In this document: positions 48,918 through 58,473 of the stretch, piece after piece
How the letters are laid out: every line of letters begins with the position of its first letter
Position numbering within the stretch: position 1 is the stretch's first letter
Source of the DNA: Niveispirillum cyanobacteriorum
GTDB lineage: Bacteria > Pseudomonadota > Alphaproteobacteria > Azospirillales > Azospirillaceae
Assembly (NCBI RefSeq): GCF_002868735.1
Contig: NZ_CP025611.1
Coordinates: 2,598,501-2,662,500, forward strand
Direction of reading: 5' to 3'
Length of the DNA stretch: 64,000 nt
The notes under the pieces: model-generated
Told to the model about the DNA's origin: nothing
Database searches by the model: none
What the model saw: only the letters and a program-made list of their open reading frames with translations
Translations under genes and position numbers: made by a program

Positions 48918-49124
48918 ATGGCCGACTTTTTCCACATGGGCGGATACGCCATCTATGTCTGGTCCAGCTATGGCCTGGCGCTGCTGGTCCTGGTGGGCCT
49001 GCTGCTGGCCAGCCTGGGCACCCTGCGCCGCAAGGAACGCCTGCTGCGCAGCCTGGAACAGACATTGCCGCGCCGTCGCCGCCGGGCCGGCGCCGGTGAC
49101 GCGGGTGGGGAGGAAACGCCATGA
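48918..49124 (+). CDS. ccmD: Heme exporter protein CcmD
   Basis: 68 aa, one TM helix (~12-34; YVWSSYGLALLVLVGLLLA) preceded by the CcmD-typical FFHMGGYAIYVW and followed by a basic cytosolic tail. Stabilises the CcmC-CcmE complex. Four bp after ccmC and overlapping ccmE by 4 bp. Confidence 0.92.
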   Translation: MADFFHMGGYAIYVWSSYGLALLVLVGLLLASLGTLRRKERLLRSLEQTLPRRRRRAGAGDAGGEETP

Positions 49125-49591
49125 TGACGCGCAAGAAGCGCCGTCTGTATATGTTGTTGCTGGCACTCGCCGGCCTGGGCACCGCCACGGCCCTGACCCT
49201 GACCGCGTTCGAGGAGAATGTGGCCTTCTTCTTCTCCCCTACCGATCTGGTGACCAAGCCGCCGGGTGACAAGCGGCTGCGGGTTGGCGGGCTGGTCGAA
49301 GGCGGGTCGGTGGTGAAGGTCGATGACGGTGTCTCCACCCGCTTCACCATCACCGATACCGCCCATTCCGTGACCATCACCACCGACCGCCCCCTGCCGG
49401 ACCTGTTCCGCGAGGGCCAAGGCGTACTGGTCGAAGGGCGGCTGGGCAGCGACGGCGTCTTCGTGGCGTCTGAAGTGCTGGCCAAGCACGATGAGAAATA
49501 CATGCCCAAGGAAGTGGCCGACGCCCTGAAGGCATCGGGCCAGTTCAAGCCGGAATTGCCAGGCAAGCCGGTTTATGAAGCGGGGAAGTAA
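49121..49591 (+). CDS. ccmE: Cytochrome c-type biogenesis heme chaperone CcmE
   Basis: 156 aa. N-terminal signal anchor (~10-30), then an OB-fold periplasmic domain. LAKHDEKYMPKE contains the covalent heme ligand His123 and Tyr127 (HxxxY form). KRLRVGGLVEGGSV and FTITD strands are conserved. Carries heme from CcmC to CcmF/H. Start overlaps ccmD (ATGA). Confidence 0.95.
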   Translation: MMTRKKRRLYMLLLALAGLGTATALTLTAFEENVAFFFSPTDLVTKPPGDKRLRVGGLVEGGSVVKVDDGVSTRFTITDTAHSVTITTDRPLPDLFREGQGVLVEGRLGSDGVFVASEVLAKHDEKYMPKEVADALKASGQFKPELPGKPVYEAGK

Positions 49592-49635
49592 CTGACCTTT
49601 GGTCAGATTTTTTGCGGTCAAGCAGCGAGACGGAC

Positions 49636-51624
49636 ATGATCCCCGAGATCGGACATTACGCCCTGGTTCTGGCCCTGCTGCTGGCGGTGGCGCAGTCGGT
49701 GATGCCCTTGGTCGGGGCGGCCCGGCGGGATGTGGCCTGGATGGAGACAGGGCGGATGGCGGCGTTCGCGCAGCTGGCCGCCATCACCATCTCGTTCGCG
49801 GCCCTGATGCAGGCGCATGTCGTTTCCGACTTCTCCGTCCTGAATGTGGTGAATAACAGCCACAGCCTGAAGCCCATGCTGTACAAGGTGGCGGGCGTCT
49901 GGGGGAACCATGAGGGTTCCATGCTGCTCTGGGTCTTCATGCTGGCTTTGTTCGGTGCGGCGGTAGCCGGGTTCGGGCGCAATATCCCACCGACGCTGAA
50001 GGCCCGTGTGCTGGGCGTACAGGGCTTGATCGGGGTCGGGTTCCTGCTGTTCATCCTGGTCACCAGCAATCCGTTTGCCCGCGTCTACCCGGCGCCGTTC
50101 GACGGCAATGACCTTAACCCGCTGTTGCAGGACCCGGGCCTGGCCTTCCATCCGCCCTTCCTCTATCTGGGCTATGTCGGTTTCTCGGTCGCCTTCAGTT
50201 TCGCCGTTGGCGCCTTGATTGAGGGGCGGGTTGATCCCGCCTGGGGGCGCTGGGTGCGGCCCTGGACGTTGGTGGCCTGGACCTCGCTGACCATGGGCAT
50301 CGCCATGGGGTCCTGGTGGGCCTATTACGAGCTGGGTTGGGGCGGCTGGTGGATGTGGGACCCGGTGGAAAACGCGTCCCTGATGCCCTGGCTGGCCGGG
50401 ACCGCCCTGCTGCATTCCGCCATCGTGGTGGAAAAGCGCGACGCGTTGAAGACCTGGACCATCCTGTTGGCCATCCTCACCTTCTCCCTGTCGCTGTTGG
50501 GCACCTTCCTGGTGCGCTCTGGCGTGCTGACGTCGGTTCATGCCTTTGCCGTTGATCCGCAGCGCGGGGTGGCGGTGCTGGGTCTGCTGATCCTGGCGAC
50601 GGGCGGCGGGCTGCTGCTGTTCGCGCTGCGGGCGCACGCGCTGAAGATCGGCGGGCTGTTCGCGCCGCTGAGCCGGGAAGGCGCGTTGGTGCTGAACAAT
50701 CTGCTGCTGTCGGTATCGGCGGCGGTGGTGTTGATCGGGACCCTGATGCCGCTGCTGCTGGATGCGTTCGGGCACAAGATCTCGGTGGGCGCGCCGTACT
50801 ATAATTTCATTACGCCGTTTCTGACCATCCCGCTGATCCTGGTGATGGCGCTGGGCCCGTTCATGCCGTGGAAGCGGGCGGATCTGCCGGGTGTGCTGTC
50901 GCGGATGTGGGTGGTGGCGCTACTGACCCTGGCGTCGGTGATGCTGGCCTTGTGGCTGGCAGGCGTGAAGCCGGTGATGGCGCTGGTTGGCATCGCCATG
51001 GCGGCCTGGGCCGGGTTCGGTGCCATCTGGGAAGTGGCGGAGCGCGTGAAGCTGTTCCGGGTGCCGCTGGCCGACAGCCTGTCCCGCGCCAGGGGCCTGC
51101 CGCTGGGTGCCTGGGGCACGGCGGTGGCCCATGCCGGCATGGGCATCGCCATTGCCGGCATGGTGGGCACCACCTTCTGGCTGGCCGAGGATGTGCGGGT
51201 GATGAAGCTCGGCGACAAGGCCAGCATCGCTGGCTACGAGCTGGTGCTGGACAAGGTCGAGGACCTGAATATCGCCAATTACCGCACGGAAATGGGCCAT
51301 TTCAGCGTCAGCCGCGACGGTCGCCAGATTGCCAACCTGACGGCGGAGCGCCGCTGGTATCCGGTGGCCAAGATGCAGACCACGGAAGCGGCCATCCATA
51401 CCACCTTCTATTCTGATCTTTATGTGGTGTTGGGGGAGGAGAATCCCGGCGGCGGCGGCTGGGTAGTCCGGCTGTACCACCATCCGCTGGTGCCCTGGAT
51501 CTGGATCGGGTCGCTGGTCATGGTGCTGGGCGGCTGTCTCAGCCTGTCTGACCGGCGGTTGCGGGTGGGGGTTCCGTCCCGCCGCGCGGCCCCTGTCACT
51601 CCCGCCCTGCAACCCGCCGAATAA
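49636..51624 (+). CDS. ccmF: Cytochrome c heme lyase subunit CcmF
   Basis: 662 aa from the ATG at 49636; the frame is open back to 49612. About 14 to 15 TM helices. The WWD domain is WGGWWMWDPVENASLMPW. Conserved heme-related His in GNHEGSMLLWV, AFHPPFLYLGYV, TSVHAFA and near the C-terminus (AIHTTFYSDLY, LYHHPLVPWIW). Catalyses heme ligation to apocytochrome with CcmH and CcmI. Confidence 0.96.
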   Translation: MIPEIGHYALVLALLLAVAQSVMPLVGAARRDVAWMETGRMAAFAQLAAITISFAALMQAHVVSDFSVLNVVNNSHSLKPMLYKVAGVWGNHEGSMLLWVFMLALFGAAVAGFGRNIPPTLKARVLGVQGLIGVGFLLFILVTSNPFARVYPAPFDGNDLNPLLQDPGLAFHPPFLYLGYVGFSVAFSFAVGALIEGRVDPAWGRWVRPWTLVAWTSLTMGIAMGSWWAYYELGWGGWWMWDPVENASLMPWLAGTALLHSAIVVEKRDALKTWTILLAILTFSLSLLGTFLVRSGVLTSVHAFAVDPQRGVAVLGLLILATGGGLLLFALRAHALKIGGLFAPLSREGALVLNNLLLSVSAAVVLIGTLMPLLLDAFGHKISVGAPYYNFITPFLTIPLILVMALGPFMPWKRADLPGVLSRMWVVALLTLASVMLALWLAGVKPVMALVGIAMAAWAGFGAIWEVAERVKLFRVPLADSLSRARGLPLGAWGTAVAHAGMGIAIAGMVGTTFWLAEDVRVMKLGDKASIAGYELVLDKVEDLNIANYRTEMGHFSVSRDGRQIANLTAERRWYPVAKMQTTEAAIHTTFYSDLYVVLGEENPGGGGWVVRLYHHPLVPWIWIGSLVMVLGGCLSLSDRRLRVGVPSRRAAPVTPALQPAE

Positions 51625-51634
51625 GAGCATCAGC

Positions 51635-52180
51635 ATGAGCGCCGTTACCCGTCACCGCCTGCTGCTGCTGCTGCCGCTGGCTGTCTTTCTGATCCTGGGC
51701 GGTTATTTCGCACTGGGCCTGACCCGCGACCCGTCGATCCTGCCCTCCATGCTGATCGACAAGCCGGCGCCGGTCTTCGCCTTGCCGGGCCTGTCGGAGG
51801 GGGAGAAGGGCCTGTCCAAGGCCGACCTGACGGGCAAGGTGCAATTGATCAATGTCTTTGCCAGCTGGTGCGCGCCCTGCCGCGTGGAACACCCGCTGCT
51901 GATGCGGCTGGCCAATGAGCAGGGCGTGACCATCCACGCCATCAATTACAAGGACAAGCCGGACGCCGCGAAGGCCTTCCTGGCGCAGATGGGCAACCCG
52001 TACACCTCTATCGGTGCCGACAAGGATGGCCGGGTGGCCATCGATTTCGGCGTCTATGGCGTGCCGGAAACCTATGTCATCGACCGCCAGGGCCGGGTGC
52101 GTTACCGCCATGTCGGGCCGCTGATGCCGTTCGACGTGGACGAAAAGATTCTGCCGATGATCCGGGAGCTGTCGAAATGA
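51635..52180 (+). CDS. ccmG: Thiol:disulfide interchange protein CcmG (DsbE)
   Basis: 181 aa. N-terminal membrane anchor (~8-28) and a periplasmic thioredoxin fold with active site WCAPC (Cys79, Cys82) in [30 protein letters not shown] carries the cis-Pro loop. Keeps the apocytochrome CXXCH cysteines reduced. Overlaps ccmH by 4 bp. Confidence 0.95.
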   Translation: MSAVTRHRLLLLLPLAVFLILGGYFALGLTRDPSILPSMLIDKPAPVFALPGLSEGEKGLSKADLTGKVQLINVFASWCAPCRVEHPLLMRLANEQGVTIHAINYKDKPDAAKAFLAQMGNPYTSIGADKDGRVAIDFGVYGVPETYVIDRQGRVRYRHVGPLMPFDVDEKILPMIRELSK

Positions 52181-52776
52181 GGGATTATATGCGTTCCCTC
52201 AGGCGCCGGGCGGGCGCATTCGCGCCCTTGGCTTACGGCGCACGGGCGCCGGGCCGGCAGTCGCCGGCCTATGCCGTTGGCCGTTTTTGGCCGTCGGCAT
52301 GGATCGCGTCCACGCTCCTCGCTGCCACCCTCGTCCTTCCCGCCCTGGCGGTCATGCCGGATGAGAAACTGGCCGATCCCGTGATGGAGGCCCGCGCGCG
52401 GGAGATTTCCAAGGAACTGCGCTGTCTGGTCTGTCAGAACCAGTCCATTGATGACAGCAATGCCGATCTGGCCCGCGACCTGCGCGTGCTGGTGCGCGAA
52501 CGGCTGGTGGCCGGGGACAGCAACGAACAGGTCCTGGCCTATGTCCATGACCGCTATGGTGATTTCGTGCTGCTGCGCCCGCCGGTGACGGGTTACACGG
52601 CGCTGCTGTGGGGGGGGCCGTTCGCCCTGCTGCTGCTGGCCGGGTTCGGCACCGCCCTTTACATGCGTCAGCGCCGTCGGGATGTGGAAACCACGCCGGC
52701 CCCTGCCCTGACGGCGGAGGAAGAGGCGCGGCTGGCCGCTTTATTGAATGATGACAAGCCGGGGGTTGGGCGATGA
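52177..52776 (+). CDS. ccmH: Cytochrome c-type biogenesis protein CcmH, N-terminus extended by a repeat element
   Basis: 199 aa. The conserved part begins near residue 61: [29 protein letters not shown] with redox pair Cys83/Cys86 ([10 protein letters not shown]), then [12 protein letters not shown] and a C-terminal TM (~144-164). The signal sequence proper is about residues 42-58 ([17 protein letters not shown]). Residues ~7-42 are encoded by a hairpin repeat (52196-52300) read in frame, giving an unusual Arg/Gly/Ala-rich n-region of about 40 residues. The ATG at 52177 overlaps the ccmG stop (ATGA), and no better downstream start in frame was found. Orthologs I know start directly with a short signal peptide. 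Confidence 0.9.
   Translation: MRDYMRSLRRRAGAFAPLAYGARAPGRQSPAYAVGRFWPSAWIASTLLAATLVLPALAVMPDEKLADPVMEARAREISKELRCLVCQNQSIDDSNADLARDLRVLVRERLVAGDSNEQVLAYVHDRYGDFVLLRPPVTGYTALLWGGPFALLLLAGFGTALYMRQRRRDVETTPAPALTAEEEARLAALLNDDKPGVGR
52196..52300 (+). repeat. Multi-hairpin repeat family, copy A (inside ccmH)
   Basis: Begins CCCTCAGGCGCCGGGC. Three successive hairpins follow: GGGCGC-ATTC-GCGCCC, the linker TTGGCTTA, CGGCGC-ACGG-GCGCCG, then GGCCGGC-AGTC-GCCGGCC. A fourth, less perfect stem runs from ATGCCG to CGGCAT. It has the same architecture, linker and loops as copies B-D, but different complementary stem sequences. It is open in the ccmH frame and translated as part of the signal-peptide n-region. 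Confidence 0.85.
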
Positions 52777-54188
52777 TCGGTTTCTGGCTGGTCGCGGCCG
52801 CCCTGACGGCGCTGGCCCTGCTGCCCCTGCTGCGCACCCTGCTGCGCCCCCCGCCGCCGCTGGAAGGGGCGGCGGAGTTTGCGCGCGGCGTTTATGCTGC
52901 ACAGGTGGCGGAGATTGAGCGCGACCTGAAACGGGGCATCTTGTCGGACGATCAGGCCCGCGCCGCCCGGGCCGAGGTGGGGCGTCGCCTGCTGTCCGTC
53001 GCGGATGAGGCGTCGGCGGCCACCAAGGCGAGCGGCAGCGCCAAGCCCGCGCAGCGTACGGCCCTGGTGGTGACCTTGCTGCTGCCGCTGGCGGCGCTTG
53101 GCGTCTATCTGCCACTGGGTCAGCCCAACCTGCCAGCCGTGCCCTTCGCGACCCGCCCGCCAGAGGCCCCGGTGCCGCCGCAGGTGATGGAGGCGGTGGC
53201 CAAGCTGGAAGCGGGGTTGAAGGAAAATCCCGACGATGTCGGTGCCTGGGGCCTGCTGGCCCAGACCTATGGCGCCATGAGCCGGCCCATCGATGCTGTT
53301 AATGCATGGCGTCAGGTCCTGCGCCTGTCGCCCGGTAATGGCAGTGTGCAAGGTGCCCTGGCCGAGGCCCTGACCGTCGCCGCCGATGGTGTGGTGGGGG
53401 AAGAGGCGGTGCGCCTTTTCACCGAGGCGGTGGCCGCCGATCCCATGGATGCGCGCGCCCGTTACTATCTGGGTATGGCGCGTATCCAGGCGGGTGACAT
53501 TCGCGGTGCGTTGGACCGCTGGACCGCCCTGGTCGCCGACAGCCCCGCTGATGCGCCCTGGCTGCCCACGGTCCGTGGGCGCATCCATGATGCAGCGACC
53601 CAGGTTGGCCTGGACCCCATCGCGATCACCCCGTCGCCCAAGCCCGCCAGTGCCCCGCCGCCGCCCGCCATGGGTCAGGCAGGTGGCCAAGGTGGTGCCG
53701 CACCCGCTCTGTCGCCCGAACAGATGCAGGCCATGGCGGGGATGAGCCAGCAGGACCAGCAGGCCACCATCAACAGCATGGTGGATGGGCTGCAGGCCAA
53801 GCTGAAAGACAATCCCGGCGATGCCGATGGCTGGATGCGGCTGGCACGCGCGCGGGAGGTGCAGGGCAATCTGGATGCCGCGCGAGACGCGCTGCGCGGG
53901 GCGGTGAAGGCCGATCCCAAGCGGTTGCAGGCTTGGCTGGACCTGTCGCGCCTGACGGCCCCCGACGATGCGCAGACCCAGGGCAGTGTGGAATTCCTGG
54001 ACGCCATGGCCAAGGTGCTGGACCTGGCCCCCGACAACCCGCAGGCACTCTATTACCTGGGTCAGCAGGCGGCGAATGAAAGCAAGAATGACCGGGCGCG
54101 CGAGCTGTGGACACGGCTGCTGAAACAGCTTCCCGCCGACGCGCCGCAGCGGCCGGAACTGCAACGGCGCATGGATAGCCTTAAATAA
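52773..54188 (+). CDS. ccmI: Cytochrome c-type biogenesis protein CcmI (TPR)
   Basis: 471 aa. Two N-terminal TM segments (about 3-20 and 90-108) flank a cytosolic loop with [21 protein letters not shown], the CcmI signature. The periplasmic remainder contains TPR-like units ([59 protein letters not shown]). Presents apocytochrome C-termini to CcmF/H. Overlaps ccmH by 4 bp; last gene of the operon. Confidence 0.92.
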   Translation: MIGFWLVAAALTALALLPLLRTLLRPPPPLEGAAEFARGVYAAQVAEIERDLKRGILSDDQARAARAEVGRRLLSVADEASAATKASGSAKPAQRTALVVTLLLPLAALGVYLPLGQPNLPAVPFATRPPEAPVPPQVMEAVAKLEAGLKENPDDVGAWGLLAQTYGAMSRPIDAVNAWRQVLRLSPGNGSVQGALAEALTVAADGVVGEEAVRLFTEAVAADPMDARARYYLGMARIQAGDIRGALDRWTALVADSPADAPWLPTVRGRIHDAATQVGLDPIAITPSPKPASAPPPPAMGQAGGQGGAAPALSPEQMQAMAGMSQQDQQATINSMVDGLQAKLKDNPGDADGWMRLARAREVQGNLDAARDALRGAVKADPKRLQAWLDLSRLTAPDDAQTQGSVEFLDAMAKVLDLAPDNPQALYYLGQQAANESKNDRARELWTRLLKQLPADAPQRPELQRRMDSLK

Positions 54189-54250
54189 GGTCTGTTCCCC
54201 TATTGTTCTTGAGGTGCATCTGGAGCATCCTGCGGTGTCGTTTTCCAGTT

Positions 54251-54351
54251 CCTCAAGCGCCGGCGCCGCATCCGCGGCTTGGCTTGACGCGGCATGTGCC
54301 GCGCGGCGGCAGTCGCCGCCGGAGCGGTTTCCGGTCAACGGAAAACCGCTC
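54251..54351 (+). repeat. Multi-hairpin repeat family, copy B
   Basis: Starts CCTCAAGCGCCGG. Hairpins: GCCGC-ATCC-GCGGC, linker TTGGCTTGA, CGCGGC-ATGT-GCCGCG, CGGCGGC-AGTC-GCCGCCG. A long terminal stem pairs GAGCGGTTTCCG with CGGAAAACCGCTC. It lies between ccmI and the winged-helix gene. Stems differ from the other copies but remain complementary. Confidence 0.85.
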
Positions 54352-54374
54352 TATCGATCCGACCCGCAGGACCC

Positions 54375-55517
54375 ATGATGACCGCGATTACACTGCCGCA
54401 GGCGCTTTCCTTCCGGTTGGACCGTCAGCACCTGACCAACCCAGCGGCAGACGCTCTGGTCGCGGCGCGCACCCTGATCGGGGCACAGGCTCAGGTTCAT
54501 TCCGCCGCCATCCTGCAATTGCGGGCGCGCAGCGCGGCGGGGGCGGCGGATGGCGATATCGACCGTGCGCTGTATCACGATCGCAGCCTGGTGAAGCTCT
54601 GGGCACAGCGATCGACCCTGCACCTGATGCCAAGCGACGATCTGCCCATGATCCTGGGCCTGCGCCGGGAATATGTCGCGGGTTACCATAATTGGTACGC
54701 CAAGGAAGGGTTGAGCCTGGATCAGGTCGATACACTGGTCGCGGCGGTGGTGCAGGCGCTGGAACAGGGTGCCCATAGCCGCATGGACCTGTCGCGCCGT
54801 CTAGTGCCGGAATTGGGCGAATGGGCGCGACCCATGCTGGAACATAGCTGGGGTGGGATTATCAAGCTGGCCTGTGCGCTGGGCCATGTCTGCCATGGGC
54901 CGGCGGAGAAGGCGGATGGTGAAGGCGCCCGCGAGGCCCTGTTCGTGCACCTGGCGCAATGGTTGGGCCGTGTCCTCGTGGTGCCGGACGCACGCACGGC
55001 CATGGCTGATCTGGCCCGCCGCTACCTCGCCGTCTATGGCCCCGCCACGCCGGCGGATTTCAAGAAATTCGTGGGTTTCTATGCGGGACCGGCGCAGCAG
55101 GCCTTTGCCGATCTGGGCGGCGAGATCGTGCCGGTAACGCTGGGCGCCAAGAAGGCCTATGTGCTGGAACGTGATCTGGCGGACCTGATGGCGGCGGAAC
55201 CGGTGGAGCGCCAGATCAGTGTGCTGGGCCTGTTCGATCCTTACCTCCTGGCCCATGTCGATACGGGCCAGTATCTGGAGGACCGGTTCCGGCCCGCCGT
55301 CTACCGCGTTGCCGGCTGGATCAGCCCCGTGATCCTGCGCCAGGGCCGGGTGGTGGCCACCTGGACGCACAAAACCGTGGCAGGACCAAAGGGCAAGGGC
55401 GCATGGGCGGTGCAGGTCACACCGCTGGAACGGGTTTATAAGAAGGAACTTCCCGCCATCACGCGGGGGCTGAAGCGGCTATCGGGTGGGGTGCCGGTGG
55501 AAGTGACGGGGGTTTGA
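54375..55517 (+). CDS. Winged-helix HTH_42 (AlkZ/YcaQ-like) protein
   Basis: 380 aa from the first of two ATGs (54375 or 54378). Full-length match to the HTH_42 superfamily of winged-helix DNA glycosylases. Residues 38-40 are Gln-Ala-Gln in TLIGAQAQVHSA, corresponding to the catalytic QxQ of AlkZ, as opposed to QxD in YcaQ. Later KLWAQRSTLHLM and GLFDPYLLAHVDTGQYL are family-conserved. A role in repair of bulky or crosslinked adducts is inferred. Alone on the plus strand, after repeat copy B. Confidence 0.82.
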   Translation: MMTAITLPQALSFRLDRQHLTNPAADALVAARTLIGAQAQVHSAAILQLRARSAAGAADGDIDRALYHDRSLVKLWAQRSTLHLMPSDDLPMILGLRREYVAGYHNWYAKEGLSLDQVDTLVAAVVQALEQGAHSRMDLSRRLVPELGEWARPMLEHSWGGIIKLACALGHVCHGPAEKADGEGAREALFVHLAQWLGRVLVVPDARTAMADLARRYLAVYGPATPADFKKFVGFYAGPAQQAFADLGGEIVPVTLGAKKAYVLERDLADLMAAEPVERQISVLGLFDPYLLAHVDTGQYLEDRFRPAVYRVAGWISPVILRQGRVVATWTHKTVAGPKGKGAWAVQVTPLERVYKKELPAITRGLKRLSGGVPVEVTGV

Positions 55518-55535
55518 TGGGCCGACGCCAAGCCA

Positions 55536-55569
55536 CAAAAAAGGCCGGAGGACGGTGCCCCCGGCCTTG
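55536..55569 (-). terminator. Rho-independent terminator of pckA
   Basis: Stem AAGGCCGG/CCGGCCTT (55542-55549 with 55562-55569). On the minus strand it is followed by TTTTTTGTGG. It is 42 bp after the pckA stop and also overlaps the end region of the convergent gene. Confidence 0.85.
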
Positions 55570-55611
55570 ATCGCCCCGCCCCGGTCATCGGCGGGAGGAT
55601 GGACGGTCTGT

Positions 55612-57252
55612 TTACGCGGCGGTACGGATACCGGCGCGCACGACCTTTTCGTCCACCTGGTCGGCGAACTGGGTGAAGTTGGCCTCAAACCGGCGGGCCA
55701 CTTCGTTGGCTGTGGCATCAAACGCCGACTTGTCGGCCCAGGCGTTGCGCGGCAGCAGCACATCCGCCGGCACGCCCTCACACCCTTCCGGCACGGCCAG
55801 ACCGAAATTCGGTTCCGGCTTGTGGCTAACCGTGGCCAGCTTGCCCGACAGGGCGGCATTCACCAGGGCGCGGGTGTGGCCGATCTTCATGCGGCTGCCA
55901 GTGCCATAGGCGCCACCCGTCCAGCCGGTATTGACCAGCCAGCAATTGGCGCCATGGGTCTTGATCTTTTCGCCCAGCAGCTTGGCATAGACGGTGGGAT
56001 GGCGCGGCATGAAGGGGGCGCCGAAGCAGGTGCTGAACGTCGCCTGCGGCTCCGTCACGCCCTTTTCCGTGCCGGCCACGCGGGCCGTGTAACCGGACAG
56101 GAAATGGTACATGGCCTGTTCGGAGGACAGTTTGGAAATGGGCGGCAGCACGCCGAACGCATCCGCCGTCAGCATGATGATGTTCAGCGGCTGACCACCC
56201 AGGCCGGTGTCCGATGCGTTGGGAATGAAGTCGATGGGGTAGGAGGCGCGGGTGTTTTCCGTCAGGCTGGCATCATCCAGGTCCAGTTCCCGGCTCTGCG
56301 GGTCCATGACAACATTTTCCAGGACCGTGCCGAAACGGCGGGTGGTCTCGAAAATCTCCGGCTCGGCCTCTGCCGACAGGCGGATGACCTTGGCATAGCA
56401 GCCGCCTTCGAAATTGAAGACGCCACGGTCCGACCAGCCATGCTCGTCATCGCCGATCAGGGTGCGGGAGCTGTCAGCCGACAGGGTGGTCTTGCCGGTA
56501 CCCGACAGGCCGAAGAAGATGGCCGTATCTCCCGCAGCCCCGATATTGGCCGAGCAATGCATAGGCAGCACGCCCTGGGCCGGCAGCAGGAAATTCAGGA
56601 TGGAGAAGATCGACTTCTTGATTTCGCCGGCATAGGAGGTGCCGCCGATCAGGACCAGCCGGCGCTTGAAATTGATCACCACGAACACGTCGGAGCGTGT
56701 GCCGTCCCGTTCCGGCACGGCCCGGAAATCGGGCGCCTGGAGGACGGTGAAGGCCGGTTCAAACGCCATACGGTCCTTCAGGGCCGGGCGGATGAACATG
56801 TTCTGGGCGAACAGATTGTGCCAGGCATGCTGGGTCACGATGCGCACGGGCAGGCGGTAGGCAGCATCGGCCCCGGCATAGAGATCCTGTACGAAGACTT
56901 CGCGGTCCTGGAGGAAGGCCGTGACGCGGGCATGCAGCCGGTCGAACGCCTCTTCGGTGAAGGGCTTGTTGGGACCCCACCAGATATCGTCGGCGGTGGT
57001 CTCTTCCTTCACTGTGAACTTGTCGTTGGGCGACCGGCCCGTGTGCTGGCCCGTGATGGCGACCAGGGCGCCGTCCTTGGACAGCTTGGCCTCGCCACGG
57101 CGCAGGGCCTGTTCGTACAGCGCACCGACGCTCAGGTTCCAGTGGGCGGCCTTCAGATTGGTCAGGCCCAGATAATCCAGACCGTAACTGCTGATAACGG
57201 GACCGGTATGTTCCACGTTAGGTTTCTCCCTCTCCAGTATCGACTTGGGCAT
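55612..57252 (-). CDS. pckA: Phosphoenolpyruvate carboxykinase (ATP)
   Basis: 546 aa, the usual size. The P-loop [13 protein letters not shown] is the kinase-1a motif. [16 protein letters not shown] and the Ca/Mn-binding region [21 protein letters not shown] are present. [12 protein letters not shown] is the substrate-binding Arg loop. Converts oxaloacetate to PEP in gluconeogenesis. AAGGGGA lies 7 nt before the ATG at 57252. In rhizobia pckA adjoins chvI divergently; here it is about 5 kb away with four genes between. Confidence 0.97.
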   Translation of the reverse strand: MPKSILEREKPNVEHTGPVISSYGLDYLGLTNLKAAHWNLSVGALYEQALRRGEAKLSKDGALVAITGQHTGRSPNDKFTVKEETTADDIWWGPNKPFTEEAFDRLHARVTAFLQDREVFVQDLYAGADAAYRLPVRIVTQHAWHNLFAQNMFIRPALKDRMAFEPAFTVLQAPDFRAVPERDGTRSDVFVVINFKRRLVLIGGTSYAGEIKKSIFSILNFLLPAQGVLPMHCSANIGAAGDTAIFFGLSGTGKTTLSADSSRTLIGDDEHGWSDRGVFNFEGGCYAKVIRLSAEAEPEIFETTRRFGTVLENVVMDPQSRELDLDDASLTENTRASYPIDFIPNASDTGLGGQPLNIIMLTADAFGVLPPISKLSSEQAMYHFLSGYTARVAGTEKGVTEPQATFSTCFGAPFMPRHPTVYAKLLGEKIKTHGANCWLVNTGWTGGAYGTGSRMKIGHTRALVNAALSGKLATVSHKPEPNFGLAVPEGCEGVPADVLLPRNAWADKSAFDATANEVARRFEANFTQFADQVDEKVVRAGIRTAA

Positions 57253-57413
57253 GCCGTCCCCTTTTGGCGGGGATCGCCCTCGGTAGTGCCGGAAAGGTCG
57301 CTACGGGGCATTTTATGTAACGGCGCCGATAGCATTACCGTTCCTGACCCCCATGCGCAAGCCCAAGGCCCCCGCGACAGACATGCACGCGGGGCAGGAC
57401 GCAGAGGGTGGGC

Positions 57414-58403
57414 TCAGCGCAGACGGGGGTGCTCAACCCCCAAGGCGGGGCAGGCGCGGGCGAGCTTACCCGTTGATTGTGCGGACATTATCGCCTCTGC
57501 CAGGGCGGCAGAGCTGCGCCGGATGGTGGCGCCACGGGACGGGTCCGCGCGGTCGATGGCCTTGGCCGCTTCATCCTGGAAATCCGGTAGTGCCTCTAAT
57601 GGCGTTTCACCGGCATTCACCCGATCCAGCAGCCGCGCGATGCTGCCGGCATAAAGATCATTGACCGTGTCCGGGCCCATCGGGTCCCCGGCCAGGGCGG
57701 CCAGTTCCTCGCGCGCGGCGGCGGCATCGCTGATGTAATTGTCGCGGAACCGGTCGCATGCCTCCACCAGCCGGTCCTTCTCCAACCGCAGATGGATGGT
57801 GGTAGAGGGGGAGCAGGCATTGCACAGCGGGGGATAGGCCTCAAACCGGGTCAGGAACCCGGTCAGGACGATGTCGGGCGACGACCCCGTCACCTCCCGC
57901 AGCGCAATATCCGGGTCGGGCGGGGTCAGCATCACCAGCTTGCCGCCCGTCAGCAGCAGGGGCACCAGCATTTCGCACCCCATGCAGGATCCGCCCGTCG
58001 CCGCCTCGATCAGCAGCAGCGGGCCCCATTGTGTAGCTACGACAGCATCTTCAGACGGGCTGACGAAACGCTGAACGGGCGGCAGGTCCAGGCTGGTGAC
58101 AGGTTTGGGGGCGGCCTTGCCCGTGCGGTGATAAAGGCTGATACGTGTAGAAACCCCGCCCTCCGGCTCCGCCGCCGGGTCCAGGCAGGGCCGCCAGCCC
58201 ACCACCACCCACTCTCCCCCTTTGGCCGCCGCCGACCGCCCCACCCCGGTCAGGGCCAGGGTGGGCTCGGCAATCCCCTCTGCCGCCAGGGCCGCCGCCA
58301 TCTCCGTCACCTCCGCCGACTGGCATTCCGCCCCAGGGCGGGCAAAGGCGGCGGGGCAGAGGAGGCTGAAGGTCAGGACGGCGAGCAGGAGGGGGAGGCG
58401 CAT
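57414..58403 (-). CDS. Secreted hypothetical protein
   Basis: 329 aa. Signal peptide ~1-22 (LLLAVLTFSLLCPAAFA). The mature protein has Cys-containing segments GGSCMGCEMLV and PLCNACSP that could form disulfides or bind metal, a beta-rich N-terminal half and a helical C-terminal third (ISDAAAAREELAALAG). No family recognised. It is 70 bp downstream of the S41 peptidase gene on the same strand and may be in its sigma-54 operon. Confidence 0.7.
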   Translation of the reverse strand: MRLPLLLAVLTFSLLCPAAFARPGAECQSAEVTEMAAALAAEGIAEPTLALTGVGRSAAAKGGEWVVVGWRPCLDPAAEPEGGVSTRISLYHRTGKAAPKPVTSLDLPPVQRFVSPSEDAVVATQWGPLLLIEAATGGSCMGCEMLVPLLLTGGKLVMLTPPDPDIALREVTGSSPDIVLTGFLTRFEAYPPLCNACSPSTTIHLRLEKDRLVEACDRFRDNYISDAAAAREELAALAGDPMGPDTVNDLYAGSIARLLDRVNAGETPLEALPDFQDEAAKAIDRADPSRGATIRRSSAALAEAIMSAQSTGKLARACPALGVEHPRLR

Positions 58404-58473
58404 GATGCGGCGGGTCCGGTTGTGGAGCTTCTCCCTTGTGCACCATCACGCCCCACTTTGCGAGGGGGGGGCC

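Noticed and set aside
55521-55530. GACGCCAAGCC near 55.5 kb as a fifth copy (reverse) of the hairpin repeat
   Set aside because: Only the GGCTTGGC linker matches; none of the flanking stems are present.
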